A DNA stretch of 64,000 bases from Pseudomonadales bacterium (GTDB lineage Bacteria; Pseudomonadota; Gammaproteobacteria; Pseudomonadales; Azotimanducaceae), in contig JAQXDL010000046.1 of the NCBI GenBank assembly GCA_029251375.1, positions 1 to 64,000 on the forward strand, read 5' to 3'. This document shows positions 36,642 to 47,200 of the stretch, one piece after another; positions within the stretch are counted from its first letter, which is position 1, and every line of letters begins with the position of its first letter. The notes beneath the pieces are model-generated. The model did no database searches and was not told the DNA's origin. It saw only the letters and a program-made list of their open reading frames with translations. The position numbers and the translations under genes are program-made.

Positions 36642-37616
36642 TTAAACGTCCACAGAAAGAATCACTTTGCCTATTGTTTTGTCTGAGGCTACAAGCGCAT
36701 GCGCGTCGTCAACCGACGTAATTGGCAGCACAGTATCGACGATCGGCTTGATCTCGCCTGACACTATCTTTGGCCAGACCCGCTCAACTAACTGATCCAA
36801 GACGACGGCTTTTTCCAAAGGTGATCGTGCCCGCAGCGTCGAACCAATAATTCTTGTTCGCTTCATCATTAGCATTGCTAATTCCATCTCAACCTTACTG
36901 CCGCCCATCAAACCGATCAAGACAAGACGGCCACCAATTGCAAGAAGCTGCAGATTGTCATTCAAATAAGATCCGCCAACGGGATCCAAAATCACATCTA
37001 CGCCGGTGCCAGCCGCAAATGTCGTTGCCTTTTCCAAAAACGAACCCTCATGTCTGTTGCTGCCTGCTGTCGCGCCTAGCTCAATACACGTCGCCAGCTT
37101 TTCTTCATTACCGACCGTGACAAAACATGGATTACCGAATGCCTTACAAAGCTGAATACCGGCTGTACCAACACCGCTCGCTCCTGCATGCAAGATAACC
37201 TTCTCATCTGGCACAAGTGCTGCTTCGATAAAAAGATTTAACCAAGCCGTCGCAAAGACTTCCGGCAACGCCGCCGCTTCATTCATTGAAAGTCCAGCGG
37301 GTATCGGCATAGCATTAATTGATGGGATCGCGACGTATTGCGCATAACCGCCACCGGCCAACAATGCGCAAACCTGATCACCGACGTTCCAATTCGAGAC
37401 ATTCGCGCCAAGCTCAACAACTTCACCGGCACACTCCAGTCCCATAATTTCGCTTGCGCCAGCTGGTGGTGGGTACATGCCTTTACGCTGCATCAAGTCC
37501 GCTCGGTTAATCGCGGTCGCATGAACCTTTACTAGGATTTCATCAGCATTAATTGTGGGTTTGTCGGTCTCACCCCAAGATAAATTAGACTCCTGATCAA
37601 CGAGCACAGCTTTCAT
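36642..37616 (-). CDS. NAD(P)H quinone oxidoreductase, zinc-free MDR type
   Basis: A 324-residue medium-chain reductase of the QOR/PIG3 group. The nucleotide motif ASGVGTAG replaces the zinc-enzyme pattern, and NRADLMQRKGMYPPP is a hallmark of the PIG3-like quinone reductase group. The ATG at 37616 follows GGAG six bases upstream. It would reduce quinones or similar carbonyls. slyX lies upstream on the same strand. Confidence 0.9.
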   Translation of the reverse strand: MKAVLVDQESNLSWGETDKPTINADEILVKVHATAINRADLMQRKGMYPPPAGASEIMGLECAGEVVELGANVSNWNVGDQVCALLAGGGYAQYVAIPSINAMPIPAGLSMNEAAALPEVFATAWLNLFIEAALVPDEKVILHAGASGVGTAGIQLCKAFGNPCFVTVGNEEKLATCIELGATAGSNRHEGSFLEKATTFAAGTGVDVILDPVGGSYLNDNLQLLAIGGRLVLIGLMGGSKVEMELAMLMMKRTRIIGSTLRARSPLEKAVVLDQLVERVWPKIVSGEIKPIVDTVLPITSVDDAHALVASDKTIGKVILSVDV

Positions 37617-37676
37617 AAACATCTCCAAATGGAACTAAAAATTAGCATTGTAAATCTACACATTCAGCGTGCAGCT

Positions 37677-37877
37677 TCAATAGTGAGGTGGTGGTGGTTC
37701 GGGGGCATCCGGTATAAAGCTTTCCATGTCTTCGACCTGACTAGACACGTGGCGAAGTTGCACCCGTAGTTCAAGGATTTGTTTCTGTTGATCCGACAGG
37801 GCGTCGTCCAACTTCTGAATAAGATCTTCTTGAAAGGCAATTTTCGTTTCCAGTGATTCGAATCGTTCCTCACTCAT
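37677..37877 (-). CDS. slyX: SlyX family protein
   Basis: A 66-residue coiled-coil protein (RFESLETKIAFQEDLIQKLD) that ends with the characteristic proline tail PPPPHY. SlyX is widespread in proteobacteria but its function is not known. It lies between hisF and the quinone reductase on the same strand. Confidence 0.92.
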   Translation of the reverse strand: MSEERFESLETKIAFQEDLIQKLDDALSDQQKQILELRVQLRHVSSQVEDMESFIPDAPEPPPPHY

Positions 37878-37919
37878 TTTGATCTCTCATACTTGAATCG
37901 ATCGTGACTAAATTTTCCA

Positions 37920-38699
37920 CTAATACTTCAGCCTGACTTTCACACCCTTGTCGTGCAACCACTGCTTAAGTTCACTGACGGTGTAATCACCATAGTGCAC
38001 CATCGAGGCAACAAGCGCAGCATCGGCTTTACCCTCTGTCAAAACCTCATACAAATGTTCCGGTTTACCAGCGCCGCCGGATGCAATGACAGGAATGGAA
38101 ACAGCTTCAGCTATCATTCTGGTCAGCTTAATCTCATAACCTTCACGTGTTCCATCTGCATCGATCGAGTTAACGACGAGCTCGCCGGCGCCTAATGATT
38201 CACCTTGCAGCGCCCAGGCCAGGGCATCAACACCCATCGGGGTGCGACCACCGTTGATAACAACCTCATAGCCACTAGGAAACTCACGACACTCTTCACG
38301 ACGCAAGATGTCCATTGACAGCACGACGTTTTGATTGCCTATGGCATGGGCGCACTCGGCAATTAACTCGGGTCGCTTTACCGCAGCAGAATTAACGTTG
38401 ATCTTCTCTGCACCTGCCCATAATAGTTTTGACGCATCCTCAACGGATCGGACACCGCCGCCAACTGAAAAAGGGATGTAGACTTTCTTGGCCACGTCTT
38501 CAACAACATCAAGCATGATATTGCGATCATCACTCGAAGCGGTGATGTCATAGAATACCAACTCATCCAAGCCGTCTTCATAGTACTCTTGAGCTTTCTC
38601 GACGGGATCACCGATATCCTTTGTATCAACAAACTTGACGCTCTTCGCCAGCTTGCCGTTTCTGACATCTAAACAAGCGATAATTCGTTTGCTCAGCAT
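37920..38699 (-). CDS. hisF: imidazole glycerol phosphate synthase, cyclase subunit
   Basis: A 259-residue (beta/alpha)8 protein. The two catalytic aspartates fall exactly at the usual positions, Asp11 in CLDVRNG and Asp130 in LSMDILRR; phosphate-binding GGGVRS and SGGAGKPEH are present. Together with HisH it converts PRFAR and glutamine-derived ammonia to IGP and AICAR in histidine synthesis. Much of the sequence resembles a divergent HisF subtype ([20 protein letters not shown]) rather than the enteric type. It overlaps hisH by 7 bases. No other his gene is near. Confidence 0.92.
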   Translation of the reverse strand: MLSKRIIACLDVRNGKLAKSVKFVDTKDIGDPVEKAQEYYEDGLDELVFYDITASSDDRNIMLDVVEDVAKKVYIPFSVGGGVRSVEDASKLLWAGAEKINVNSAAVKRPELIAECAHAIGNQNVVLSMDILRREECREFPSGYEVVINGGRTPMGVDALAWALQGESLGAGELVVNSIDADGTREGYEIKLTRMIAEAVSIPVIASGGAGKPEHLYEVLTEGKADAALVASMVHYGDYTVSELKQWLHDKGVKVRLKY

Positions 38700-39319
38700 G
38701 CTGAACCTCCTTCCCATGAGGCGAATTCAGCAAGAATGCTTAAGCCTTTCTTGCCACTTTTTTCGAGGTGAAATTGTGTCGCAAACAAATTGTCCTTAGC
38801 CAGAATCGAGCAGAAGTTAATGTTGTAGTCTGTCGTGGCAATCACGTTGGCTTGCTGAGTAGGTCGGGTGAAATAGGAGTGAACAAAATAGAATTCATCA
38901 CCGTCTTCAACTTGTCGCAGCAAAGGATGCGGCTGAGAAATACTAATTTCGTTCCAACCGATATGAGGAATTTTATAGGTTCGATCAGCAAAATCGAATC
39001 GCTCAACCACGCCGTCGATCAAGCCCAAACAGTCCTTATCGCCTTCTTCTGTGTGCTCAAGCACTATCTGACTACCCAAGCAGATACCCAACAACGGCGT
39101 ACCTTTTTGAAATGCTTCGATCAGCGCATCAAACAAACCCCGATCGTGCAGGGTATCAACGGCGCTTACAGAAGAGCCAACACCAGGAAAGATAATTTTG
39201 TCGGCTGCCAACACTTCCTCGGGGGAGGCGGTAATGAATCCATCTAGCCCTACCGCTTGGCAGGCTCGCTGAACACTTCGCAGATTGCCTGCATCATAAT
39301 CAACTATCGCAACACGCAT
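38693..39319 (-). CDS. hisH: imidazole glycerol phosphate synthase, glutaminase subunit
   Basis: A 208-residue class I glutamine amidotransferase feeding ammonia to HisF. The triad is Cys80 (GICLGSQ), His184 and Glu186 (QFHLEKSG, where the usual Pro after His is Leu). Length and start ([12 protein letters not shown]) are typical. The pair hisH-hisF stands alone, separate from any histidine operon. Confidence 0.93.
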   Translation of the reverse strand: MRVAIVDYDAGNLRSVQRACQAVGLDGFITASPEEVLAADKIIFPGVGSSVSAVDTLHDRGLFDALIEAFQKGTPLLGICLGSQIVLEHTEEGDKDCLGLIDGVVERFDFADRTYKIPHIGWNEISISQPHPLLRQVEDGDEFYFVHSYFTRPTQQANVIATTDYNINFCSILAKDNLFATQFHLEKSGKKGLSILAEFASWEGGSAC

Positions 39320-39609
39320 GCAAGGCACACCTCAATAAAACCAAAACCTAAATGTATCCAAGCATTGCCGGATATTTGAAAGCCCGCATTATAGAAGATC
39401 GCTCAGAATAATTCGCGATTCCGCTCAGATAATTTGGTCTATCTCGCTCACCTTTGAGTAAGGGGCCAAGGTAACTTGGTCCGAATTGGGAAGAACCGCC
39501 AATACGACCGCTTGATCGCAAACTCTAGTCGGCTATGGCTGTTCATGCGCTCCACTTATCTGTATCATTAAAATACTACAATTACCCTCTAATCAGCTCA
39601 CAGGACACT

Positions 39610-41022
39610 ATGAAACTCGATATCGATAGCCAATCACCTATTCCTGTCTTCCAGCAAATCATCGATCAGTTACACTTTTCGATCAACACAGGCGAGCTAG
39701 CACCCGGCGAAAAGCTTCCGAGTATTCGCAATCTTGCTCGAGATAACGGACTGGCAGCCAATACAGTGGCAAAGGCACTCAGACAGCTTGAGTTCCGTGG
39801 CGTCATCGAAGCCAAAGACCGGTCCGGATTCATCGTTGCGATCGCATCCGATCGCTCCCCGAACAGCCGTTACCAGGCCCGAGGAGTCAGCTCTGACAAG
39901 GCGGAAGTACATAACGTGGTCGATCATCTAGACGCCGGTAGCGTGCCCGGCGCATTCTGTAAAATAACCGAAGACTATCTAAGCGGTGATCCAGAGAAGT
40001 GCAACATCATTCACGCGGACGGCAGTGGGACTAAATCCATTATTGCCTATTTGAAATATAAAGAGACCGGTGATGCATCGGTTTTTCATGGCATCGCGCA
40101 AGATAGCATTGTCATGAACTTGGATGATCTACTCTGTGTCGGCCTAAATGGCCGCATACTCATATCAAACACCATCAATCGCAACGCGCTTAACTGTCCC
40201 GGTGAAGTGGTTTCCGCACTTATCGAAGGTAGCGAGACGTTTATGGCTCAGCTGCGAGATTTAGGCATTAACATTTATTCTGGCGGCGGAGAGACCGCAG
40301 ACGTTGGCGATCTAACCGGCACGGTTGTCGTTGACTCATGCGCTGTTGCCATCATGAAGAAGAGTGATGTGGTGCGAAATGACATCACATCTGATCTAGC
40401 CATCGTCGGTCTTTCGTCAACGGGTCAAGCATCCTATGAGACCCATGCCAATAGCGGTATTGGCAGCAACGGTTTAACGAGCGCAAGACACGATATGCTG
40501 AGCAACTACTATGCGGAAAATTATCCTGAATCTTTCGACCCAAATGTTTCGAAGGACCTTGTTTACTGTGGCCCTTACAAACTTGAAGATAACCTGCCGA
40601 ATTCACCATTCTCCGTTGGCGAAGCGATTCTGAGTCCAACTCGAACTTATGCGCCAATAATTCAAACCGCACTGAAAGAAATAGGTTCAGATGTAAAAGG
40701 TATCATTCACTGTTCAGGCGGCGCGCAAACCAAATGCATCAAGTTCGGCCGCAATGTGCATTTCGTAAAGGACAACCTGTTTGACACGCCACCCTTATTT
40801 GATGCGATTCAAAAAGCATCGGGCACCAGCTGGGAGGAAATGTATAAAGTTTATAATATGGGCCATCGCATGGAACTGTATGTGCCAGAAAATCAGGTCG
40901 ACAATTTAATTTCAATTGCCGAAAGCTATGGTATCGACGCAAAACGGATCGGTCATACTGAATCATCGGATAGCAACCGTCTTACGCTGACCAATAACGA
41001 TGGCCGCTCATTCTCTTACTAA
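39610..41022 (+). CDS. GntR helix-turn-helix fused to PurM-like AIR synthase
   Basis: A 470-residue fusion. Residues about 10-78 are a complete YhcF-type GntR winged helix ([20 protein letters not shown]). Residues about 86-470 match, along their whole length, the Bacteroidetes-type PurM-like AIR synthase: HADGSGTK at 135-142, DDLLCVG 172-178, GGETADVGD 226-234, [10 protein letters not shown] 285-294, HCSGGAQTK 367-375 and [12 protein letters not shown] 415-426. PurM makes aminoimidazole ribotide from FGAM and ATP. So this is either an enzyme controlled through a DNA-binding domain or a sensor of purine intermediates controlling genes. The ATG at 39610 follows AGGACA; an ATG at 39535 lacks support. 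It stands alone, divergent from hisH and ahead of pilU. Confidence 0.9.
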   Translation: MKLDIDSQSPIPVFQQIIDQLHFSINTGELAPGEKLPSIRNLARDNGLAANTVAKALRQLEFRGVIEAKDRSGFIVAIASDRSPNSRYQARGVSSDKAEVHNVVDHLDAGSVPGAFCKITEDYLSGDPEKCNIIHADGSGTKSIIAYLKYKETGDASVFHGIAQDSIVMNLDDLLCVGLNGRILISNTINRNALNCPGEVVSALIEGSETFMAQLRDLGINIYSGGGETADVGDLTGTVVVDSCAVAIMKKSDVVRNDITSDLAIVGLSSTGQASYETHANSGIGSNGLTSARHDMLSNYYAENYPESFDPNVSKDLVYCGPYKLEDNLPNSPFSVGEAILSPTRTYAPIIQTALKEIGSDVKGIIHCSGGAQTKCIKFGRNVHFVKDNLFDTPPLFDAIQKASGTSWEEMYKVYNMGHRMELYVPENQVDNLISIAESYGIDAKRIGHTESSDSNRLTLTNNDGRSFSY

Positions 41023-41114
41023 GGTGAACGTCTTATAACTTCCGATGGAAGCTAGCAGCACCGGTTTAGAAGTATTATTCTAGCTGACCTCCTTTATCGA
41101 TTTTGGTTACGGCT

Positions 41115-42368
41115 ATGGAAGATAATTTTAACATTGCACAGCAGTTTGAAGACTGCTTGAAAGTACTTGTTGATAAGGAAGGGTCCGATCTTTACTACAG
41201 CGTCGGCGCGCCACCGAGCGCAAAATTCTACGGCACACTAAACCAAATTGCGGATCGCCCCTTGCAACCAGGCGAAGTGCTACAAATTGCCAACTCAGTG
41301 ATGAACGAAGAACAGCAAAAAGCATTCGCCAACAGCCCCGAGATGAACCTTGCGATCTCACGTCCTGGACTAGGTCGTTTCCGCGTCAACATTTTCCAAC
41401 AACGTAACGAAGCCGCGATGGTAATCCGACGACTCGGCGACGCGCTACCTAACTACAAAGAGCTCGGTCTACCGCCCGTGCTACCGAAACTAATCATGTC
41501 AAAACTAGGTCTTGTACTTTTTGTCGGCGGCACAGGTTCTGGCAAGTCTACATCTCTGGCCGCGTTGATTGACTATCGGAATATCAAGAGTAAAGGCCAC
41601 ATCATCACAATCGAAGACCCTGTCGAATTCACCCATCCACACAAAAATTGCATCGTCAATCAACGAGAAATTGGCACCGATACCGATTCATGGGAAGACG
41701 CACTGGCAAACACACTTAGACAGGCGCCTGATGTTATTTTGATAGGAGAGATACGGCACCAGGAAACAATGGAACATGCGTTGGCATTCGCCGAAACCGG
41801 CCACCTATGCTTATCGACGCTACACGCCAACAATGCAAACCAGGCAATGGACAGAATTATCAATTTTTTCCCCGAAGAACGACACAGTCAACTACTCGCT
41901 GACTTAGCGCTTAACATGCGCGGCATTGTTTCACAGAGACTTATCCCTACCGTCGATGGTAAACGTGCCGCGGCAATAGAGGTTTTGTTAGGCACACCGC
42001 GAGCTGCTGACCTTATCGCCAAGGGCGATGTAGGTTCACTTAAAGAGTTGATGGAAAAGTCTAGCGAACAAGGTATGCAAACCTTCGATATGGCGTTATA
42101 TAAACTCTACCGGCAAGGCAAGATCACTCTCGAAGAAGCATTGAAGAACGCCGACTCAAAAAATAACCTACGGTTAAAGATAACCCTAGCCAATAAAGAA
42201 TCCAGCGGCAAAGGCAAAGCAGAAGCTACTTCAAGCGCAGCCAAAGCTGGCACCCCCTCACCGACAAAACCGGACACCGCAGCAGCACCCGCCGCCAAGC
42301 CTGCTGAAGATTCACCCTTGTCTGGTCTCTCGCTCGCACCGATGGATGAAGATGAGCCAGAGAGCTAA
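41115..42368 (+). CDS. pilU: type IV pilus retraction ATPase PilU
   Basis: A 417-residue hexameric ATPase of the PilT/PilU family, which helps retract type IV pili. Walker A is GGTGSGKST, and GEIRHQETMEHALAFAETGH with LCLSTLHANNANQAMDRIIN is the PilU pattern. ATG at 41115 is preferred over GTG-like starts upstream at 41103. An unusual alanine/proline/lysine-rich tail of about 55 residues follows the ATPase core. pilT is not adjacent. The stop overlaps the convergent LysR gene stop by four bases. Confidence 0.92.
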   Translation: MEDNFNIAQQFEDCLKVLVDKEGSDLYYSVGAPPSAKFYGTLNQIADRPLQPGEVLQIANSVMNEEQQKAFANSPEMNLAISRPGLGRFRVNIFQQRNEAAMVIRRLGDALPNYKELGLPPVLPKLIMSKLGLVLFVGGTGSGKSTSLAALIDYRNIKSKGHIITIEDPVEFTHPHKNCIVNQREIGTDTDSWEDALANTLRQAPDVILIGEIRHQETMEHALAFAETGHLCLSTLHANNANQAMDRIINFFPEERHSQLLADLALNMRGIVSQRLIPTVDGKRAAAIEVLLGTPRAADLIAKGDVGSLKELMEKSSEQGMQTFDMALYKLYRQGKITLEEALKNADSKNNLRLKITLANKESSGKGKAEATSSAAKAGTPSPTKPDTAAAPAAKPAEDSPLSGLSLAPMDEDEPES

Positions 42369-43210
42369 AGCTTGCGACTTAAGGATTGGTAGAAGTTGGT
42401 GACAATCGGCAGTGAATAGGTAGACTTTCGAGCAACAAAGCGTACCGGCCGACTCAGGCCTGATTGACTCAGGTTAATAAGGCAATCCGCTGGCACTTTT
42501 AATGTCTCCGCCACGCCAATCGGCACTAAACCATGACCAAACCCGGCGATCGCCATTTGGGCAACGCTAAAGAAAGATTCTAGCGACACAGACCGCCGAA
42601 TCTTAAGCCGAGCAGCCTCGTCTTTAAAGGATCGCCAGGCGCCCGAATAGTCCTCAATCGTAATCACATCCAAACTATCTTGCTGCGGCCACTGAAGCTT
42701 CTCAAGGGCTGAGGGAATGATCACCATCGGCTCATGAAATAGCACCTCAGACTGAAGATCGGTATCGTGATTATCTGAGCCCGTACAAACACCCGCCATA
42801 AACTCACCGGATCGTATTCTATCCAACACGACCGGTGTGCGATGGGTATGAAAGACAAAGTGGGCTTCCGGCATCTCACTTTGCACCTGAATAAAAGCTT
42901 TCGGACCCCAAGAAGAAAGAATAGCTTCAGACACGCCGATAATAAGCTCACCTTTGCTGGCACTCACATCATCAACAAAAAGGTCTCTTAATTCCGATAG
43001 AATAGGTGATATCTTGTCGACTAGTTGCTGACCGTGCTGAGTTAACTCAACCCGCCGCCCCTTCTTCTGAATAAGCTTACGGGCGTAGTATTTTTCTAAC
43101 ACCGCAATGCGCTTACTCACGGCGGACTGAGAAACACGTAATTCTGTACTCGCCTCTAGCATCGTACCAGTGCGTGAAAGCGCAAGTAGGGTTTCTAGGT
43201 TTTCAATCAT
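42365..43210 (-). CDS. LysR-family transcriptional regulator
   Basis: A 281-residue LysR regulator. The N-terminal winged helix (ENLETLLALSRTGTMLEAST, then RVSQSAVSKRIAVLE) is intact, followed by a ligand-binding domain. ATG at 43210 begins the domain; an ATG at 43225 lies in frame. It faces away from a TauE/SafE-like remnant, the usual neighbour of such regulators, so its target may be lost. Confidence 0.92.
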   Translation of the reverse strand: MIENLETLLALSRTGTMLEASTELRVSQSAVSKRIAVLEKYYARKLIQKKGRRVELTQHGQQLVDKISPILSELRDLFVDDVSASKGELIIGVSEAILSSWGPKAFIQVQSEMPEAHFVFHTHRTPVVLDRIRSGEFMAGVCTGSDNHDTDLQSEVLFHEPMVIIPSALEKLQWPQQDSLDVITIEDYSGAWRSFKDEAARLKIRRSVSLESFFSVAQMAIAGFGHGLVPIGVAETLKVPADCLINLSQSGLSRPVRFVARKSTYSLPIVTNFYQSLSRKL

Positions 43211-43308
43211 CAAAACATTCCACAAAGAGATATATTGTATTCTATATATTCTCTTTTATCACAGGTTGAATATCTTACTCTGCAAAGGTTCTCACCGCTA
43301 TTCACATC

Positions 43309-43546
43309 GTGAGCGATTTACTTGTAACGCCGGCGACACTTGCGACGAGCCTCATCTCGGGCATCCTGAGCTTGGCCGGCGCGGGTTTACGCAGGAGTCG
43401 TTGTCGCAGCTATCGCAGGCGACACTATCGGAAAGAACGTGCTAGAGAGTATCGATGATCAACAATTCAAATGGATTGGCCGGTATCTGACTATAAACAT
43501 TGGATTGTTGTACATTACTAAAGAAATGATGGAGCTTTTGGGTTAA
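43309..43546 (+). pseudogene. TauE/SafE-type permease remnant
   Basis: The frame ending at the TAA at 43544 codes for AAIAGDTIGKNVLESI and GRYLTINIGLLYI, resembling the last helices of TauE/SafE sulfite-exporter-like permeases. An earlier stretch (ATLATSLISGILSLAGAG) lies in another frame. No start or N-terminal half exists. It is transcribed away from the LysR gene, the usual layout for such a pair. The likeness is short, so the call is tentative. Confidence 0.45.
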
Positions 43547-43673
43547 ACGATTCCTCAGCGATAGTGTGTCTAGCAACACAGATAATGACCTCAACTAGCC
43601 ATCAATCGGATATTTACACCCCTTCAAGCGGCTCGGGCTGCGGCAATACATCTGTCAGCGTATATTTCATATT

Positions 43674-44144
43674 ATGAAAACATCACTCTGCATGCTTACC
43701 TGCTTATCGCTGCTCTCAATTGAAGCCGCTGCAGAAGTTTTTAAATGTTTGCAAAACGATGGCTCAACGATCTACGCTTATGTGCCTTGCACAAGACTGC
43801 CTGAACAAAGCACATTATTGAATAGCTCAGCAGCGGGCGAACAAAATGTGACGACCGCAAACCAAAATCGCCAAACTGATAGCCAGCTACGGATGACTGA
43901 AATTGAAAGCAAGATATCTATGCTGCAAGAAAAAATCAGCGTCTTACAGAACGAGCAGGATCAGGAAATTTACTCGACCGAAACCGCCAATGTAGAACCT
44001 GCAGAACTTTATGGCATGCAACGCTCAATACGCAGCAGATATACTTATGCCTTAAACAAAAGCCTGCAAGCGATAGCGGATTTAAGACGGCAAAGCAGCG
44101 CACTTTCACTTTCATCAAAAAACGCCAGCAGGTCTTCTCAGTAG
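43674..44144 (+). CDS. exported coiled-coil protein, DUF4124-like
   Basis: A 156-residue exported protein with a signal peptide (MKTSLCMLTCLSLLSIEAAA) and the EVFKCLQNDGSTIYAYVPC pattern of the DUF4124 family, whose members hold a small Cys-containing fold in the periplasm. A coiled coil (about 70-100) follows. It stands alone; function unknown. Confidence 0.78.
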   Translation: MKTSLCMLTCLSLLSIEAAAEVFKCLQNDGSTIYAYVPCTRLPEQSTLLNSSAAGEQNVTTANQNRQTDSQLRMTEIESKISMLQEKISVLQNEQDQEIYSTETANVEPAELYGMQRSIRSRYTYALNKSLQAIADLRRQSSALSLSSKNASRSSQ

Positions 44145-44259
44145 CGCATTAGCAGCAGAACAGTAGGGCTACATAGCCGCGTTCAAACGAGGCTGACGCC
44201 TATTCATATCTATTGCGAATAGACGACACCCTGCCTGATGTCATTATGACTTTTTTGCA

Positions 44260-47200
44260 CTAGTTTGACGCTGTTTCTAACATAGGCTTAATCACAAATA
44301 GCAAATCACCTTCATTGACCTGCTGCCCGCCCGTCTGATTGATACGTGTCACCTTGTATTGCTGAGAGGACGGATAAAGCTCACCGTCCAAACTCGAGAA
44401 TGTGCTTAAGTTCATAGGCGTAAACATCTTCATCGCCTCTAGCTGACACATAACATCGTCGGTAGAAACTATATCGCCGACGTTGACATAATCAGGTTCT
44501 GAAGGCGAAGGCGTTCGATAGAAGACACCCGTTGAAGGCGAAAGAACCTTCAACTCGTCGCTACCCTCGATCTTCAACATTTCAATATCTAGTGCAGCAC
44601 CAGCCATACCGGAAGCTTCATCAACCTCATCGATCAAAGCATTGACATCGATACGACCTAGAAACTTAGGAAGGTAGCTCGTGTCATAAATACCATTTTG
44701 GAATTCATCATCCTGCAGGATACGCTTGATCAAGCTGATGTTTGTACAAATACCGTGAATCTTGACTCGCTCGAGATAGGCCAACATTTTTGCGGTCGCA
44801 TCTTTGCGGTCGCTACCATGACAAATTATTTGAATGATCAAACTATCATAGAAAGGCGACACTACTTTGCCTTCGCCCGCCATTGAAATCAGCTGAAAGC
44901 CTTCTTCCTCTGGCAGAACACATTCAGTAATCACCCCTGGCGTTGGCGTGAAGGAAACATTACCCTCTGAATCGAGCACAGTTTTCTCTGCATTAACCCG
45001 CACTTCCAAACCGTAACCGGTCTCGCTTGGCTCTAAATCAGCGATAGAAGCACCGGACGCAATTTCGAACTGTTTTTGCACAATATCGATGCCAGTCACA
45101 ACTTCCGTTACGGGATGCTCAACCTGCAAACGTGTATTCATTTCCATAAAGTAAACAGCGTTACTCGGCACGTCATAAATAAACTCGACCGTACCGGCAC
45201 CGATATAATCTACCGTATCGGCGATTTTATAGGCATATTCGTAAACCTTCTGCTTAAGCTCTTCGGGCAACATGGTTGAACCAGACTCCTCCATCAGCTT
45301 CTGATTATTCCGCTGCACACTACAATCACGAATACCCAGCACTTTACAGTTACCGTGTGTGTCCCTAAGAATTTGCGCTTCAATGTGACGCAGAGAGGTG
45401 ACGAACTTTTCAATGTAGACGTCGCCATTGCCGAAGGCCCCTTTCGCTTCTGCACGGACACGGTGGAACAAAGAATGAATCTCTTCAGGTTTGTTGACGA
45501 CCTGAATGCCCTTACCACCACCTCCGTGAACAGCTTTTAGTAGCACAGGATAAACAACCTTTTCTGAGATCTCTGCGGCCTGCTCGGGTGTATCAACAAT
45601 ACCGTGGCTACCTGGCACAACCGGTACATTAATGCTCATGGTCGTACTGATCGCGTTCGATTTATTCCCCATCGTTTCCATGCTGACAACTTTGGGGCCG
45701 ATGAAATTCAGATTCTTTTGCCGAACAATCTTGGCAAAATTAGGGTCTTCTGAAAGGAAGCCAATACCAGGATGAAGCGAATCGACCTGCTGCACCTCGG
45801 CAATACTCAACACACTTAGCGCATTCAAATAGCTCTCATCAGAGGTGTTGCCACCGATACAAACTAGCGCATGCTTGGGGTCATCTCGAACCATATCAGC
45901 AGGCACCGATTCCATGTCAGGGTCTGACTGAACCAATACCACTTCGTAGCCAAATTCTTTAGCTTTTGAAACTAACTTCACTGCTGTACAGCCACGCGCA
46001 TGAATAAGCGTACGTTTTATTGGCCGAATAAGCTCAGACTCAGACATTGTGAGGTTTTTAACCAAAGGCTCTGACGGAGACAATGAGCCCGACATGATGC
46101 GTTCGACAACCTGCTCAATTGTTTCTGTCGGCATGGGTAGCGCTGGGTCAACACTCTGCAACTGAGCATCCAAATCTTCGGAGAAAGGATGTTTAACCAT
46201 ACCAGCCATCGCACCGGCTTTGACTGAAAGGTAGTTACTCATTAGACAAGTGAATGGCAGATTTGACTCGATCACCGTTTGGCCTGCAAAAGGCATTTTA
46301 GTACCAGTGAAATAGTAGGTTTGAGCGAGAGGATGTGTCACAAAGCTCGCCTGTGCACCACCAGTACAATCACCATAACCAAACATAATGATTGGCAGAT
46401 CGTTGTCTCTAACAAAGCGGGTAATTCGATCGTTTACAACGGCCATTGTAAACAGTGCCGCCGCGCCCTCTTTGGTTTGCATACCGCCAGAAGAAATAAA
46501 GCAGACGACGGGCAGCCTTTGAATTGCGCATTCGACCAACAGTTTGCAAAACCGAACGCAGTCAGAGCTGTCGATACTACCGGCCTGAAAGGCAACGTTT
46601 GGCATCACTAAACCTACTTTGTAGCAACCGTTACCGGTATCAAAGTCACCAATGCCCGTAACCAGACCGTGTGGTCTCACACCGTTTTTCAAAGCGGACT
46701 CAATAGACGGCCTAAATGTCGGGAAAGCGACCGGGTTGGATGACATAAGGTCGCCATTTAACTCTTGAAAGTTAGACACGTACTTATCCAACAGAGTTTC
46801 AAAAGTTGTTCGACCACTACGTTTTTCTTTCGTTAATATCTCGTGGAACAATTGATCACGATACGCAATCGTTAGGCGATTCCAAAAATCTTTACGACGA
46901 CCAATCCGAACGGGCTCAACTTTACCCTCGTACCGTTTCGTACCGGCTTCGGACGCGTAATATTCTGGCAATAATTTCTCGAAGAAAAAACTTACGACAA
47001 CAAACAATGTGTCGGATTTGTCTTTGTGAACAACACGAATCCATTCTTCAACGGATTTTAGGAATGTTGCACTCACCGCGTGACTAGACAAACCGGTAAT
47101 CCAAGCAGCAAATCTACGTTTAATTTCTTCTTCGCCAATGTCTTTGAAGCCTTCATCCGCTTTCAAATCATCAATGGATTTATTGATGAGCTCTTCGATA

